From Ianthella basta (lineage: Eukaryota; Porifera; Demospongiae; Verongiida; Ianthellidae): a stretch of 64,000 nt of DNA. The notes under the pieces are model-generated. The model did not search any database. It was not told where the DNA came from and saw only the letters and a program-made list of their open reading frames with translations. The DNA lies in NCBI GenBank assembly GCA_964019415.1, contig OZ025876.1, positions 8,060,745 through 8,124,744 on the forward strand, read 5' to 3'. Positions 18,148 through 28,512 of the stretch are shown piece after piece; the stretch's first letter is position 1; each line of letters opens with the position of its first letter. The translations under genes and the position numbers were made by a program.

Positions 18148-18829
18148 TCAACTTGTCTTGTTGCTCCTAATGCTTCGCCGTTCAGCCTCCTTGCGAAGAG
18201 CAGTCTCATCTACAGGAACACAATCATTGCAGTAGGGACAGTGGGTGTGGCAGTGCGGATGGGACAGTGGGTGTGGCAGTGCAGAAGGGACAGTGGGTGT
18301 GGCAGTGTGGATGGGACAGTGGGTGTGGCAGTGCAGAAGGGACAGTGGGTGTGGCAGTGCAGAAGGGACAGTGGGTGTGGCAGTGCAGAAGGGACAGTGG
18401 GTGTGGCAGTGCAGAAGGGACAGTGGGTGTGGCAGTGCAGAAGGGACAGTGGGTGTGGCAGTGCAGAAGGGACAGTGGGTGTGGCAGTGCAGAAGGGACA
18501 GTGGGTGGGGCAGTGCGGTAGTAGCCATTGCTACACTGTTGGACCCCCAGTGACTGGAGGACCACTGCTCCATGTAGCACAGGCTGGACGTGCACAGTGC
18601 TACGAACTAAAGGCCATGCACCACAGCACTTCACGTCATGGCGGGGTGCAGCTGCCAGGAGGAACCTGTGTGTATGTGCGCAGAGCAACCTTGACGCCCG
18701 CCCTTACTCACAGAAGGTCTCCCTCCCTACCCGCACGTTGATCATGAACCACTCGATCCCAGCTCCAAGGCAAAAGAATAGAGGCAGCGTTCTGTACACT
18801 CCAAGTTTATGCCAGAGTCCAGCGGCCAT
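18148..18829 (-). CDS. SMIM4: Small integral membrane protein 4 (complex III assembly factor UQCC5)
   Basis: A 59-residue protein in two exons, 18829-18712 and 18209-18148, too short for ordinary ORF finding. The spliced frame starts MAAGLWHKLGVYRTLP, continues with a hydrophobic helix (LFFCLGAGIEWFMI) and then NVRVGRETFYE followed by a basic tail. Vertebrate SMIM4 has the same arrangement: a short basic N-terminus, one inner-mitochondrial-membrane helix ending in EW-MI-VRVG-ETFY, and a charged tail. The Tyr codon is split by the intron (T|AT), which supports the splice assignment. In vertebrates the protein assists complex III assembly with the mitochondrial ribosome. The intron holds an 11-copy minisatellite. 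It is divergent from TDG by 67 bp. Confidence 0.88.
18232..18520. repeat. 26-bp minisatellite in SMIM4 intron
   Basis: Eleven copies of a 26-bp unit (GGGACAGTGGGTGTGGCAGT plus six bases), mostly identical, occupy much of the only SMIM4 intron and lie outside both exons. Confidence 0.95.
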
Positions 18830-18896
18830 TTAAGGGGAGGAGGGACCAGGGGAAATTATTTATAAACACGGGGGTTTACTCTCAATCCTAGCCGCA
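18830..18896. promoter_or_regulatory. Bidirectional promoter between SMIM4 and TDG
   Basis: Only 67 bp between start codons. A TATA-like TTATTTATAAA (about 18857-18866) lies 31 bp before the TDG ATG. That is close enough that it either drives a very short TDG leader or acts for SMIM4. Function is inferred. Confidence 0.55.
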
Positions 18897-20072
18897 ATGC
18901 CACGAAAGAGACCGGCCGCGGCGGAGGACGGTGTTGGTGGCCCATCAGACGAGGGAGGGGCCAAGGAGTCCGGACCCAGTAAGAAAAAGGCGCTGGATTC
19001 CAAGTTTGGTGGCATGACGGAAGAGCAGGTCATGGAGCTGCTCCTCCCCGACCACCTGGCCCAGGGACTGGATATCATATTTGTATGTGATGCGTGTACC
19101 GTAGGTGTTTGTATCCGTGCATGGCGCGTGGCGGCGCGTTACGACTCTGTGCATTACCTTCTGGGATAGATCGGGATCAACCCGGGTTTGTACTCTGCCT
19201 ACACTGGCCATCACTATAGCAACAGGAGCAACCACTTCTGTAAGCAGTGTCGCATCTGGCACCACCTCTCCCTTCACTCAGTAAGGTTATGCTTGTATCT
19301 CCCCCTCCCCTCCCCTCCCCTCTCCTCCCCTCCCCTCCCCTCCCCTTCCCCCACCCCTCTAGGGCCGTGTCTGTACCAGTCTGGGCTCATCCCTACGCCC
19401 ATGACGGCCAAGGACGATGCAGCCTGTCTAGCCCATGGCATTGGCTTCACCAACATTGTCCCAAGGACAACACGGAGCAGCAATGACCTCACCAGGTACT
19501 CCTTGTCCTGTCCTGGGTGGTGTAGGCCTTGTGAAGTGAGTGCATGACACTCTGCACATCTCCTTCCACCTACCCGGCTCCAGGCAGGAGGTGAAGGAGT
19601 GGTCCAAGATTATGCTGGAACGGATGGCAGACCTGAAGCCTCTGGTCCTCTGCTTCAATGGGAAGGGCATATATGAAGTGTACTCAGGCAAGAAGTGCCA
19701 AGTGGGCATACAGGATGAGAGGCTGCCTGGAACAGACACTGTATGTTGGTGGGTGGGTGAGGTGAATTCCCTCCCATGCCCTGCCCCATCTCCCACCTCG
19801 CCCACTCTTAGGTTGTGTATGTGATGCCGTCAACATCTGGGAGAGCTGCTTCGCACCCTAGGAGGGAGGATAAGTTGGTTTTCTTCCATGAACTAAAGAA
19901 GTTGGTGGACGGGCTGAAGCAGCGCAGCTCGGAGCAGCCTGGGCCAGTGACACCAAGCCCTGCTGAAACCAGCAAGCAGCCCGCTCCCCCGCCCATTCCA
20001 CCTCCTTCCACCCTCCCCAGCCATCCAGTCTCGGGCGTAGAGGACGAAGTGACTCCAGCCACAATTACGTAA
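18897..20072 (+). CDS. TDG: Thymine/uracil DNA glycosylase of the MUG/TDG family
   Basis: TDG removes T or U mispaired with G and the oxidised derivatives of 5-methylcytosine. Exons: 18897-19082, 19170-19239, 19363-19495, 19584-19740, 19812-20072. The catalytic motif GINPG (Asn at the active site) is in exon 2, followed by GHHYSNRSNHFW (the Trp codon is split across an intron), GIGFTNIVPRTT, LCFNGKGIYEVYSG and the second active-site block VYVMPSTSGRAASHPR. These correspond one-to-one to the TDG catalytic core. A basic, Lys-rich N-terminus (MPRKRP ... PSKKKALDSKFGG) and a Pro-rich C-terminal tail flank it, as in animal TDG, although both tails are short. Nuclear location is inferred from the basic tail. 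Confidence 0.95.
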
Positions 20073-20147
20073 TGGGGGAGCGGAAAGTAAACGGATCATG
20101 AATAATTTTAACATTGTTACATATTTTAATGAATTTCATAGTAGAAA

Positions 20148-20820
20148 ATGGCTGAAATATGCCTCCTCACGGCGAGCGTTAATGAGCTATCGGTTCCCTG
20201 TCCGAGCTACAATGCATCCGCGAGTGAGTTGCGTGGAGAGTGCGTTGGGATGGTGGCAGTGACGTGCTTAGCCGATCCCACCACCCGCGGCGAGCAAGAA
20301 CGGGTCCCGCGCTCGTATTCAATTCTTGCTCGCCTAATCGCATTCCTTCCTACTTGACCTACAGCAGTAGTTCGTCTGCTCAAGCAGTGCATGTGCGTGT
20401 GTGTGTGTTGGGTCGGGCTAGTCCCCCTGGCAATGCGTGTGCATGTGCCCTGGTGTATGATGCAATAGTCAAGTCAATGAGCTAGAGGAGGTGCTGTGTC
20501 TGCTGCTCTGGTCTCCTACTGCAGTCGATGAGCGTCTAGACGCCCCCTTAAGCTTCTTTGTGTATGCAGTCAAGCTGGGACTGGCCCTCACTGCAGGAGT
20601 TGTCATGGTTACTATGTACCATTCGTGAGTGTGCACTTGAGCTAAACCAGCTCAGTAGTCATGTGACAAGTTATGAATCTCATTACCGGCACAGAGGGTT
20701 AATGTCATGTGACATTTGTTATGAATTGTATTTCAGGATTAGGGTCCTCCACAGAGTCATAAGCTGTGTTGCCACTTGTGCTGTGTACTGGGTACTCTAT
20801 TTCACACTCCAGGCCTTCAG

Positions 20821-20856
<36 letters not shown>

Positions 20857-22824
20857 GCACGCACACTAATAGCACATATCCAAGACTGCTGCTGTTCTGT
20901 GTGACAACATTCATTCCTGTAGGTCTTTGGTGTTGATGATATTCATTCCCCTGACATCACCCTCAAACACAAACAGCTTTGATGCCATTGCTACCACCGG
21001 ATTTCTCCTCTCCTCTTTGGTGCAGATTGCAGCTGTGAGTGAAGGACATGCTATCCCTCCCTCCCTCCTTCACTGTACACCGACCCCTCCCTCCCTCCCC
21101 CTTTCACTGTACACCGACCCCTCCCTCCCTCCCTCCCCCCTTCACTGTACACCGACCCCTCCCTCCCTCCCTCCCCCCTTCACTGTACACCGACCCCTCC
21201 CTCCCTCCCTCCCCCTTCACTGTACATTGACCCCTCCCTCCCTCCCTCCCCCCTTCACTGTACACCGATGCCTCCCTCCCTCCCTCCCCGCTTCACTGTA
21301 CACCGACCCCTCCCTCCCTCCCTCCCCCCTTCACTGTACACCGACCCCTCCCTCCCTCCCTCCCCCCTTCACTGTACACCGACCCCTCCCTCCCTCCCTC
21401 CCTTCCTTCCCCTTCACTGTACATTGACCCCTCCCTCCCTCCCTCCCCCCTTCACTGTACACCGATGCCTCCCTCCCTCCCTCCCTCCCTGCTTCACTAT
21501 ACACCGACCCCTCCCCCCTTCACTGTACACCGACCCCTCCCTCCCTCCCTCCCCCCTTCACTGTACACCGACCCCTCCCTCCCTCCCTCCCCCCTTCACT
21601 GTACACTGACCCCTTCCCCCTTCACTGTACACCGACCCCTCCCCCCTTCACTGTACACCGCCCCCTCCCTCCCTCAACCTTATACCCAGTCCTAATTCTC
21701 ATTCTGACTTCTGGAAGTCAGAACGGTAATAGTGACTGGTACATACGAGGCTGCCTCACCCCTCCTCCCCTGCCTGCAGGCTCTCACTTTGTTTGTGTGT
21801 CTGGATCATGAGAGGCGCTACCGTTCAGCAGAGTATGCTGTCTCTCTGGGGTCCTCACGGACTCGCTGTGTGGCTCCTTTGAAGCCATCGTTCAGGGAAC
21901 ATGTGAGGGGTGGGGAGTCAGTGGGTGGGGCGGGAAGCGTGTGAGGGTCACTTTGCCCCTCCCACTGCAGGTGTTCAGTTGGGCTAGACTGGCAGTGGCT
22001 ATGCAGTGTCTGGGCTCTGTTGGTCTCCTAGCAACACTGGAGGTGGTCTTCAAAGAGCAATACAAGTAGGTGTGACCACATTCAGTCTCTGAGCACCCCT
22101 GGGCATGGTGCCCCTCCCTTCCCTCCCTCCCTCCCTCTATCCCGCTAGGACTTCAGAGTGCACTGCGACTGAGGTGATCATGTGGGTCTACGTTGTCTCC
22201 TTGCTCACCACTCGGGCCCTAGTACTGGCTCAGGGGGTGGGGCTCCTGGTCAAAAGGCGGGACCAACTCAAGCCCACTATCCTAGCCAAGGTGTGTGTGT
22301 GCGTCAGTTGGTCAGCCAGTCAGTCTGTCCTCATGCCCCTCCCCCTTCCCCTCCCCCCTAAAGGTGTGGCTTGTTATAGCACTGCTGTTGACAGCCGGTG
22401 AGGACCTGCCCAGCTACGCTTTCACTCACAACCTGCCAGGTGGGCGTGGCTGCAGCAAGTGACTGTACGTGAGTAGCTGTGTCTGTCTCCGCCTCATGGC
22501 TGTGCCCCCATGCACCCCTCCAGACGGCTGTTTGCTCTATGTGGGGACGCTGTATGACCTCTTCCAGCTCCTCTCACTGCTGTCCATTGTGGGCATGGTG
22601 CTGTTTGTTAGGAGCCAGTTCAACAGAGTGGAGCAGGTGGGTGTGTCAGGGGGCGTGGTTGTAGGTGGTGTAGGGCCAGCCCTGCCCTCCCCCCACTGCA
22701 GGAGTGCTGCCATGCCATGGTGTTTGAAGTGGAGCGACTGTTGCAGGTAGGAGAGGGGAACGTAGACAACTCACTCAGCACACCGCAGACTGTCGTGGTG
22801 TCAGTCCCATCTACCCGCAGATAG
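20148..22824 (+). CDS. Multipass membrane protein, family not recognised
   Basis: About ten exons can be joined with good GT-AG sites and kept frame: 20148-20222, about 20568-20626, 20736-20820, 20922-21035, 21780-21902, 21971-22066, 22149-22291, 22365-22440, 22524-22637 and 22702-22824. The protein has seven or eight hydrophobic segments, including LGLALTAGVVMVTMYHS, VISCVATCAVYWVLYFTLQ, GFLLSSLVQIAALTLFVCL, LAVAMQCLGSVGLLATLEVV, VIMWVYVVSLLTTRALVLAQ and LFQLLSLLSIVGMVLFV. The N-terminal segment MAEICLLTASVNELSVPCPS has one NAS glycosylation sequon and could be extracellular. A basic-acidic loop (LDHERRYRSAEYAV) separates segments. A 7-TM receptor-like topology is possible but no family motif is recognised, so I do not name it. 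The final exon assumes read-through to TAG 22822. Confidence 0.7.
21050..21680. repeat. Minisatellite of TTCACTGTACACCGACCCC units
   Basis: About 16 copies of a roughly 38-41-bp unit, TCCCTCC repeats plus TTCACTGTACACCGACCCCT, in an intron of the multipass membrane gene. Unit length varies through the TCCC run. Confidence 0.93.
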
Positions 22825-23494
22825 CCCCTAGCTCCCCTGACCGTCCACTGCTGCCACCAAACCCTCCCCCACTCTCTTATGTCCCTTGTATTTATACAGT
22901 GCATGTGCCAGTTGGTATGTCATGAAATGTATGTCACTCAAGTTGAGAGGTTGTATGATTGACAAGAATAGCTCCCCCCCCCCCCCCCCCCTTGGTGGAC
23001 TCACCGTACTGCAGGGGCTGGACACACACACTAGGGGAGGGTGGAATACATGCAGTGTAAGGTATACCATGGGCAACACAAGACACACACACAAGACATA
23101 TGCACACAACACACATACACATACACAAGACACATACAAGGGATTGGTGATATCCTTTGCAATATGTGGTGGTGTTTAGAAACACCGAAGAAGACAGAAG
23201 AAGACAAGAAAAGAAGACAGGAGAAGATGGGAGAATACAGGAGAAGACAGTAAGGATAGAGGAGGAAGGCCAAGGTGCATAGAGGGGGGAGAAAGAGGAA
23301 GATTGAGAAAGTACAAAAATGAATAAGTGCCCACTGGGTGAGATAAATGATTGTCAGGTAAACAATAAAAACACTGCCTTTGCTGCAGTGCATGTGTGTG
23401 TGGTGTGTGGGGTGAGGTGTGAGGTGTGCTGGGTGAAGAGTGTGACTGACACCAGTTCACACTAGTGTTCTGTTGCCATAGCAACATCTGCATG
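22825..23494. other. Convergent intergenic region, no gene seen
   Basis: Lies between the 3' ends of the membrane-protein gene and DCP1. It contains a C homopolymer (about 22974-22991), an ACACAC/ACACAAG stretch (23080-23140) and a purine-rich AGAAGACAG tract (23185-23260). No frame resembles a protein. Confidence 0.6.
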
Positions 23495-25373
23495 TTATTG
23501 CTGATTAGCTGCTAAAGACTCCCTGTATGCATCATGCAGTTTATCCACAAAACCCTCATCATTCTGTGGGGGAGGGACGGAGGGAGGGAGGGGAGGGTCC
23601 ATTCAACTGCACTACAGTCTGTCCCACCCGTCCCCCCTCCCCCTACTCACCAGCAATAGGTATTTGAGAGCATCCAACATTTGCTGTTTAGACAGTGCAC
23701 ACTGCTCCGGGTGCGGGTGCTCTGTCCCAGAGTGCCGCCTCCCGTCCACTGGACCAGGGGCAGACTTTGGTGTGACAAAGGCCTTGGGAGACATCAACTT
23801 GCTGACACTGGATGTTAGGCTCTGCTGGAGGGAGGGGGCTGTCACTGCAAACACATTCAACTCCTCACGTTACCACCCCTGGGGGCATGCAGCTTCACTC
23901 ACCTGGTCTCCTGTTGGCACACGCTCCCTTCTCAAGTCCACATTGCCCTGACCAATCAACTCACTGTCACTATGGTGACCTGTATTGTGTGTTTGGTTGC
24001 TATGGTGATTAGAGAGAGGAGGAGACTTGCTGGGTGTGTACTGCACACGTCCTGACTTCATTCCAGCCGAGACCATCAGTGGGGGGTTCTCTGGGAAGTC
24101 CTCCGAGGTGCCAATGACAGGACTGGGAAGGGCGGGGCTGGGAGGTGTGGCTGCTGGGGGAGGGGGGTGGTGGCAGGGAGGTGTGGCCACTGGGGGAGGG
24201 GGGTGGTGGCGGGGAGGTGTGGCCACAGGGGGAGGGGGGTGGTGGCGAGGAGGTGAGATCATGCTGAGAATTTCAGCTGCTGCTTTGGACTGGGAAGTGC
24301 AGGGGAGGGGCTGGGTGGGTGGGGCAGCAGCTTCCACAGTGCCACCCGAGGGGCGTGTGTACAGTGTCTTCTCCACCTCCTCCAGTGACAGCATCCCTCT
24401 CTGCGTGGGGGGCTTGGGTCCTGCACACCCCTCCACACCTGAAGCGGTCCCGCCCACCTGCCGGACAGAGCCCTTGTGAGTTCTGCTCCTGCCAGTGCTG
24501 TGGGGGCGTGTTACCTGGTTGCTCACTGCGGCAGCACTGACACTGGACTGCGCTGGTGGCCTGGTCCCATTGTTGTACGGTTTCACTGGGGACTGTGTTG
24601 ATTGCAGGGGTTTCCCCTCAGGTGCAGCAGGTGGTCTGTGTTGTGTGTGAGCTGGTGTGGACGTGTCACTACTTGTCACTTTCTCATCCTTCAACACACT
24701 GGCAGGGGAGGGAGGTGGAAACATGGACAGCATGACAAACCTTGCCACCCACGGTTGTATGGTCACTCACCTCTGCACCTCCTTCCCAGTGGCCTTGGCT
24801 GTCACCTTGTCCACAAAACACACACCATGAATAGCACCTGTGTACATAAACACACACTCAGTTAACCCCCATCCTACTCTGCCTCCAGTCTGAACCCGGC
24901 ATACCTCCTGCCTCCTTGAAGAGCAGAAACCGGTCCTTGACCAAGAACTCCAGCTGTGCTGTGAGTAGCTGGCAGTAGTTCGTGCTCGAGAGGCGGTTCA
25001 GAATGAACACAGCATACCATGGCTGCTGTGACCTGGGGGGGGGGGGGGGGGGGGCGGCAATGATTGAAGTGTAGCGGTACAGACAGTGACAGAATGTGAC
25101 GTTAGCCGGTCGACTAACCTTGAGTACAGAAAGAATGCGCCTTCAACCGAGCCTCTTTCCTACAGGGGTGGAGGGGAGGGAGGTGAGGCGGGGAAGGGGT
25201 GAATAGCGCCCACAGAGGCTTACCCAAGTGCTGGTGTCCACGTCGTAGTGGTACAGGACGACCTGAGGGACTTTGTACAAAATGGCGTCCGCAAAGGTGT
25301 CCTCTTTCTTCACCATTCCCAAGTTGATCTTCCTCTCCGGGTCCAGCCCCTTGTGGTCTAATTCCGTTACCAT
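23495..25373 (-). CDS. DCP1: mRNA-decapping enzyme subunit 1
   Basis: DCP1 activates the DCP2 decapping enzyme in P-bodies. Exons, 5' to 3' on the minus strand: 25373-25224, about 25164-25117, 25032-24905, 24837-24771, about 24724-23910, about 23871-23651 and 23563-23495. The EVH1 domain is clear: FADAILYKVPQVVLYHY, a split Trp-Glu junction, SVEGAFFLYSRSQQPWYAV, FILNRLSS, LEFLVKDRFLLFKEAGG and IHGVCFVDK. A long Pro/Ser/Thr-rich linker contains a short conserved-type motif (MLSLEEVEKTL). The C-terminus ALKYLLL-NDEGFVDKLHDAYRESL is the DCP1 trimerisation helix. One intron near 23872-23910 must be about 39 nt to keep frame, unusually short. Animals other than vertebrates usually carry one DCP1. 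The promoter is shared with SNIP1. Confidence 0.9.
24130..24255 (-). repeat. Coding repeat of Pro/His-rich ATPPRHHPPPPV units in DCP1 linker
   Basis: Three to four 36-nt units encode 12-residue Pro/His blocks in the disordered linker of DCP1. They are in frame with the surrounding exon. Confidence 0.75.
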
Positions 25374-25552
25374 CCTAAACTATAACCTACCAACGTCTTG
25401 AAACAAACAGTAGTGTCCTATTTGGCCGCTAGAGGCCGTTTCTCAGGCAGACGCGCCATTGAGGCTAGCTTCTTCACGGTCTTCGAATATCGCAAATAAA
25501 TGACGTCATGAAATGATGCAACACCAGAAGGGGTTCCCCTGTTGTCGACAAA
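25374..25552. promoter_or_regulatory. Bidirectional promoter between DCP1 and SNIP1 with a CRE
   Basis: The 179-bp divergent gap holds a perfect palindromic cAMP-response-type element, TGACGTCA, at 25501-25508, about 45 bp before the SNIP1 ATG. CREB/ATF-family binding is inferred from the motif. Confidence 0.6.
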
Positions 25553-28205
25553 ATGGCGTCCAGAAAGCGCTCCTTTTCAGAGAGTCCGCCTCCACGTCGA
25601 GGGGCAGCAAGAGAAAGAGGCCAGAGCCCCAAAAGGTGAGCCAATATGTTGCGATTGTAATGTTTTGAAATTGGTGCACATCTCATGGACATTGAGTTAA
25701 AGGCGAAACCTTTCGCTAGGCGACTGTTCATTAGGCATGTGTCGCTGTGATATCAACGGTGCCCCCCCCATTCCCCTGAAAGCGTTTTCCAGGACCGAAT
25801 TTAGAAGCGTATTATTTGCCGTTTTCCATCCCCTCTGTCAATCTTGCTAACGACTTAATTGGCCTTAGGCTGTCCCTGTAACATTGTAACGAGTGCATGA
25901 TGCCACCTGCGAGTATGACTGAGATGGGCGGCACCCGACAGCTGCAGTATGACTGGGATGGGAGGCACTCAACAGCTGCAGTATGACTGAGATGGGCGGC
26001 ACCCGACAGCTGCAGTATGACTGGGATGGGCGGCACCCTACAGCTGCAGTATTCGCTATGAGCGACTGTCCATCCCACTGGGTAGCTGTGGGACAAGGTC
26101 AATAACTGGTAAACACATTCAATTTTGCTGCTGTTTCACCATAAGAACTGAATGTCTCTGTGTCATTGTGTATATGTGTGTACAGGTGTGTGCATGTGTG
26201 TGCATGTGTGTGCATGTCAATGGCACTTGGTCATGACCTTTTCCTGCAGAGAGCGCTATTCCCAGTCTCCTGTGCACCACCGTGGGAAGGAGAGGGAGAG
26301 GTGCACTACAGAGAGAGACCGGCATTATGTGGAGAGAGCTAGAGATAAGCAATCGGGTTTTGGCAGCAGGCATGACAGAGGACGTGACAGCAGGCATGAC
26401 AGAGGAGGTGACAGCAGCCATGACAGAGGAGGTGACAGCAGGCATGACAGAGGACGTGACAGCAGGCATGACAGAGGAGGTGACAGCAGGCATGAGAGAG
26501 GAGGTGACAGCAGCCATGACAGAGGAGGTGACAGCAGGCATGACAGAGGACGTGACAGCAGGCATGAGAGAGGAGGTGACAGCAGGCATGAGAGAGGAGG
26601 TGACAGCAGCCATGACAGAGGAGGTGACAGCAGCCATGACAGAGGAGGTGACAGCAGCCATGACAGAGGAGGTGACAGCAGGCATGACAGAGGAGGTGAC
26701 AGCAGGCATGACAGAGGAGGTGACAGCAGGCATGACAGAGGAGGTGACAGCAGGCGTGACAGAGGAGGTGACAGCAGGCGTGACAGAGGAGGTGACAGCA
26801 GACGTGACAGCAGGAACAGTGCAGATGAGAGAAGAAGTGACAAAAGATATAGCAAAAGGGATGACAGCAGACAAGACAGAGGAGATGATAGTAGGAGTGA
26901 CAGAGCAGATATCAGCCGAGGTGACAACAGACATGACAGAACACGGCAGAGTATGCATGACAAAATTGACAATATGAGTGACAGTAGTGACAGAAACCAT
27001 GACAGACCAGAGAGTTCAGTCAGCAGAAGGCACAACAGATGGGTGGATGGTGAGAGTGAAGGCCAGGGAGGTAGAGAGGCTGAAGGACAAGAGTAAGCCC
27101 CTGCGTTCCGTCTTGTTGCAGTGCCTGCCTGCCCTGTTCTCTCAAGCTGCGTGTGCTAGGCATCGTCTTTCTGTACAGGTTTGGGCAGCCGTCCTCCAGC
27201 TCTGCTGGCAAGGCTGCTGTGAAGGAAGAGCCAACCTTTGCTGTCTCAGGCATGTTGGCTGCAGACACTAACACCTACAAGGTGAGCAGTGCTTGAGGTA
27301 CACTCTCACTGCCTTGTGGCACAGCCCCTCCTCCTCCTCTCCCCTCCACTCCCCCTCCTCCTCCTCTCCCCTCCCCCTCCTCCACTCCCCTCCCTTTCCC
27401 CTCCCCTCTCTCCCTCCCCTCCCCTCCCCTCCCCTCCTCCCTCTCACCTCACCTCCCCCCACTCCCCTCCCCCTTCCCTCCCCTCCTTTCCCTCCCCTCC
27501 CTTCCCCTCCCCTCCCCCCTCCCCCTCCCCCTCCCCCTCCTCCAGGGTGTAGTTATCAAGTACAGTGAGCCAGAAGAGGCGCGTGTCCCTAAAGCACGGT
27601 GGAGACTGTACCCCTTCAAAGGAGAAGAGGCCTTGCGTAAGGATCTGCACTAGTGCACACACAGTGGGTGGGTCCCTGCTACCTGCAGTGGGTGGGTCCC
27701 TGCTACCTGCAGTGGGTGGGTCCATGCCACTACCCTACCCCCTCCCTGCAGCTGTGCTTTACATCCACCGTCAGAGTGCTTATCTCATTGGCAGGGACCG
27801 GCAGGTGTGGCCTGGGGGGGGGGGGGGGGGGGGGGGGTAAGTAGGGGCAGTGGTGACTGCACTCTGTATGTTACAGGTAGCAGACATCCCAGTGGACCAT
27901 CCCTCATGTTCCAAGCAGCACTGTGTCCTGCAGTACCGCCTGGTGGAGCGGGATAAGGAGGATGGCAGAGTGAAGAGGGTCATCAGGTGGGTGTGGTGGG
28001 GTGGTTGTGGTGGGGTGGGCGTGGTGGGGTGGGTGGGGGTGTGCCTGACTCTCCCAGTCCTTCCCATCCGTCAGGCCTTACCTGATAGACCTGGAGTCCA
28101 CTAATGGCACGTACATCAATAACCAGCGCATTGACCCGGCCCGCTATGTTGAGCTCAAGGAGAAGGTATAGTCAGGAACTTAGTTTACCTCTGTCACACA
28201 CACAC

Positions 28206-28250
<45 letters not shown>

Positions 28251-28403
28251 CACACGCATGCATCCTAATATACAGGTCTCTGTTCTGCGCAGGATGTTGT
28301 CAAGTTTGGTTTCAGCAGTCGTGAGTATGTGCTCCTGCATGAGCAGTCTGTGGCGGCCCCGCCGAGCCCTGGGCAGGAGGAAACAGCAAAGGACAACACT
28401 TAG
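25553..28403 (+). CDS. SNIP1: Smad nuclear-interacting protein 1 (FHA-domain spliceosomal protein)
   Basis: SNIP1 is a nuclear FHA protein of the RES/spliceosome and microRNA machinery. Exons: 25553-25635, 26250-27092, 27179-27281, 27546-27636, 27752-27804, 27877-27986, 28075-28165 and 28293-28403. The basic N-terminus (MASRKRSFSESPPPRRG) leads into a very long RD/RS-type repeat exon. The FHA core follows: LIGRDRQ, then CSKQHCVLQYR, then LIDLESTNGTYINNQRI, with the Arg-Ser-His-Asn phosphothreonine pocket. The preceding block (GVVIKYSEPEEARVPKARWR) matches the SNIP1/Pml1 lead-in. The tandem-repeat exon makes the protein longer than usual. The frame closes at TAG 28401. Confidence 0.94.
25905..26055. 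repeat. Tandem repeat (GACAGCTGCAGTATGACTG units) in SNIP1 intron
   Basis: About four copies of a 35-36-bp unit lie in the first SNIP1 intron. Each copy has a CAGCTG palindrome. Confidence 0.88.
26360..26815 (+). repeat. Coding 24-nt tandem repeat (HDRGGDSR unit) in SNIP1
   Basis: About 19 copies of the 24-nt unit GGCATGACAGAGGAGGTGAC plus four bases encode HDRGGDSR/S, an RD-rich low-complexity tract. Variation between copies is mainly Arg/Ser and His/Arg swaps. Other frames are open but show no family features. Confidence 0.94.
27330..27545. repeat. CCCCTCC polypyrimidine tract in SNIP1 intron
   Basis: About 215 bp of C/T with almost no purines before the acceptor at 27545. Confidence 0.9.
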
Positions 28404-28512
28404 AACTCAATACACCCGCCATAGGACGTCGTAGACAATCCCCTACTGCACTGCACATGCACTGACCCCTGTACTATGCGGCTATGAATCTCATTAAACC
28501 GCGCGGTGGAAT

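Noticed and set aside
18035-18235. ORF MADAAKAMYLGHV on the plus strand opposite SMIM4
   Set aside because: Lies over the SMIM4 last exon and 3' UTR in antisense; the SMIM4 reading with its split Tyr codon is far better supported.
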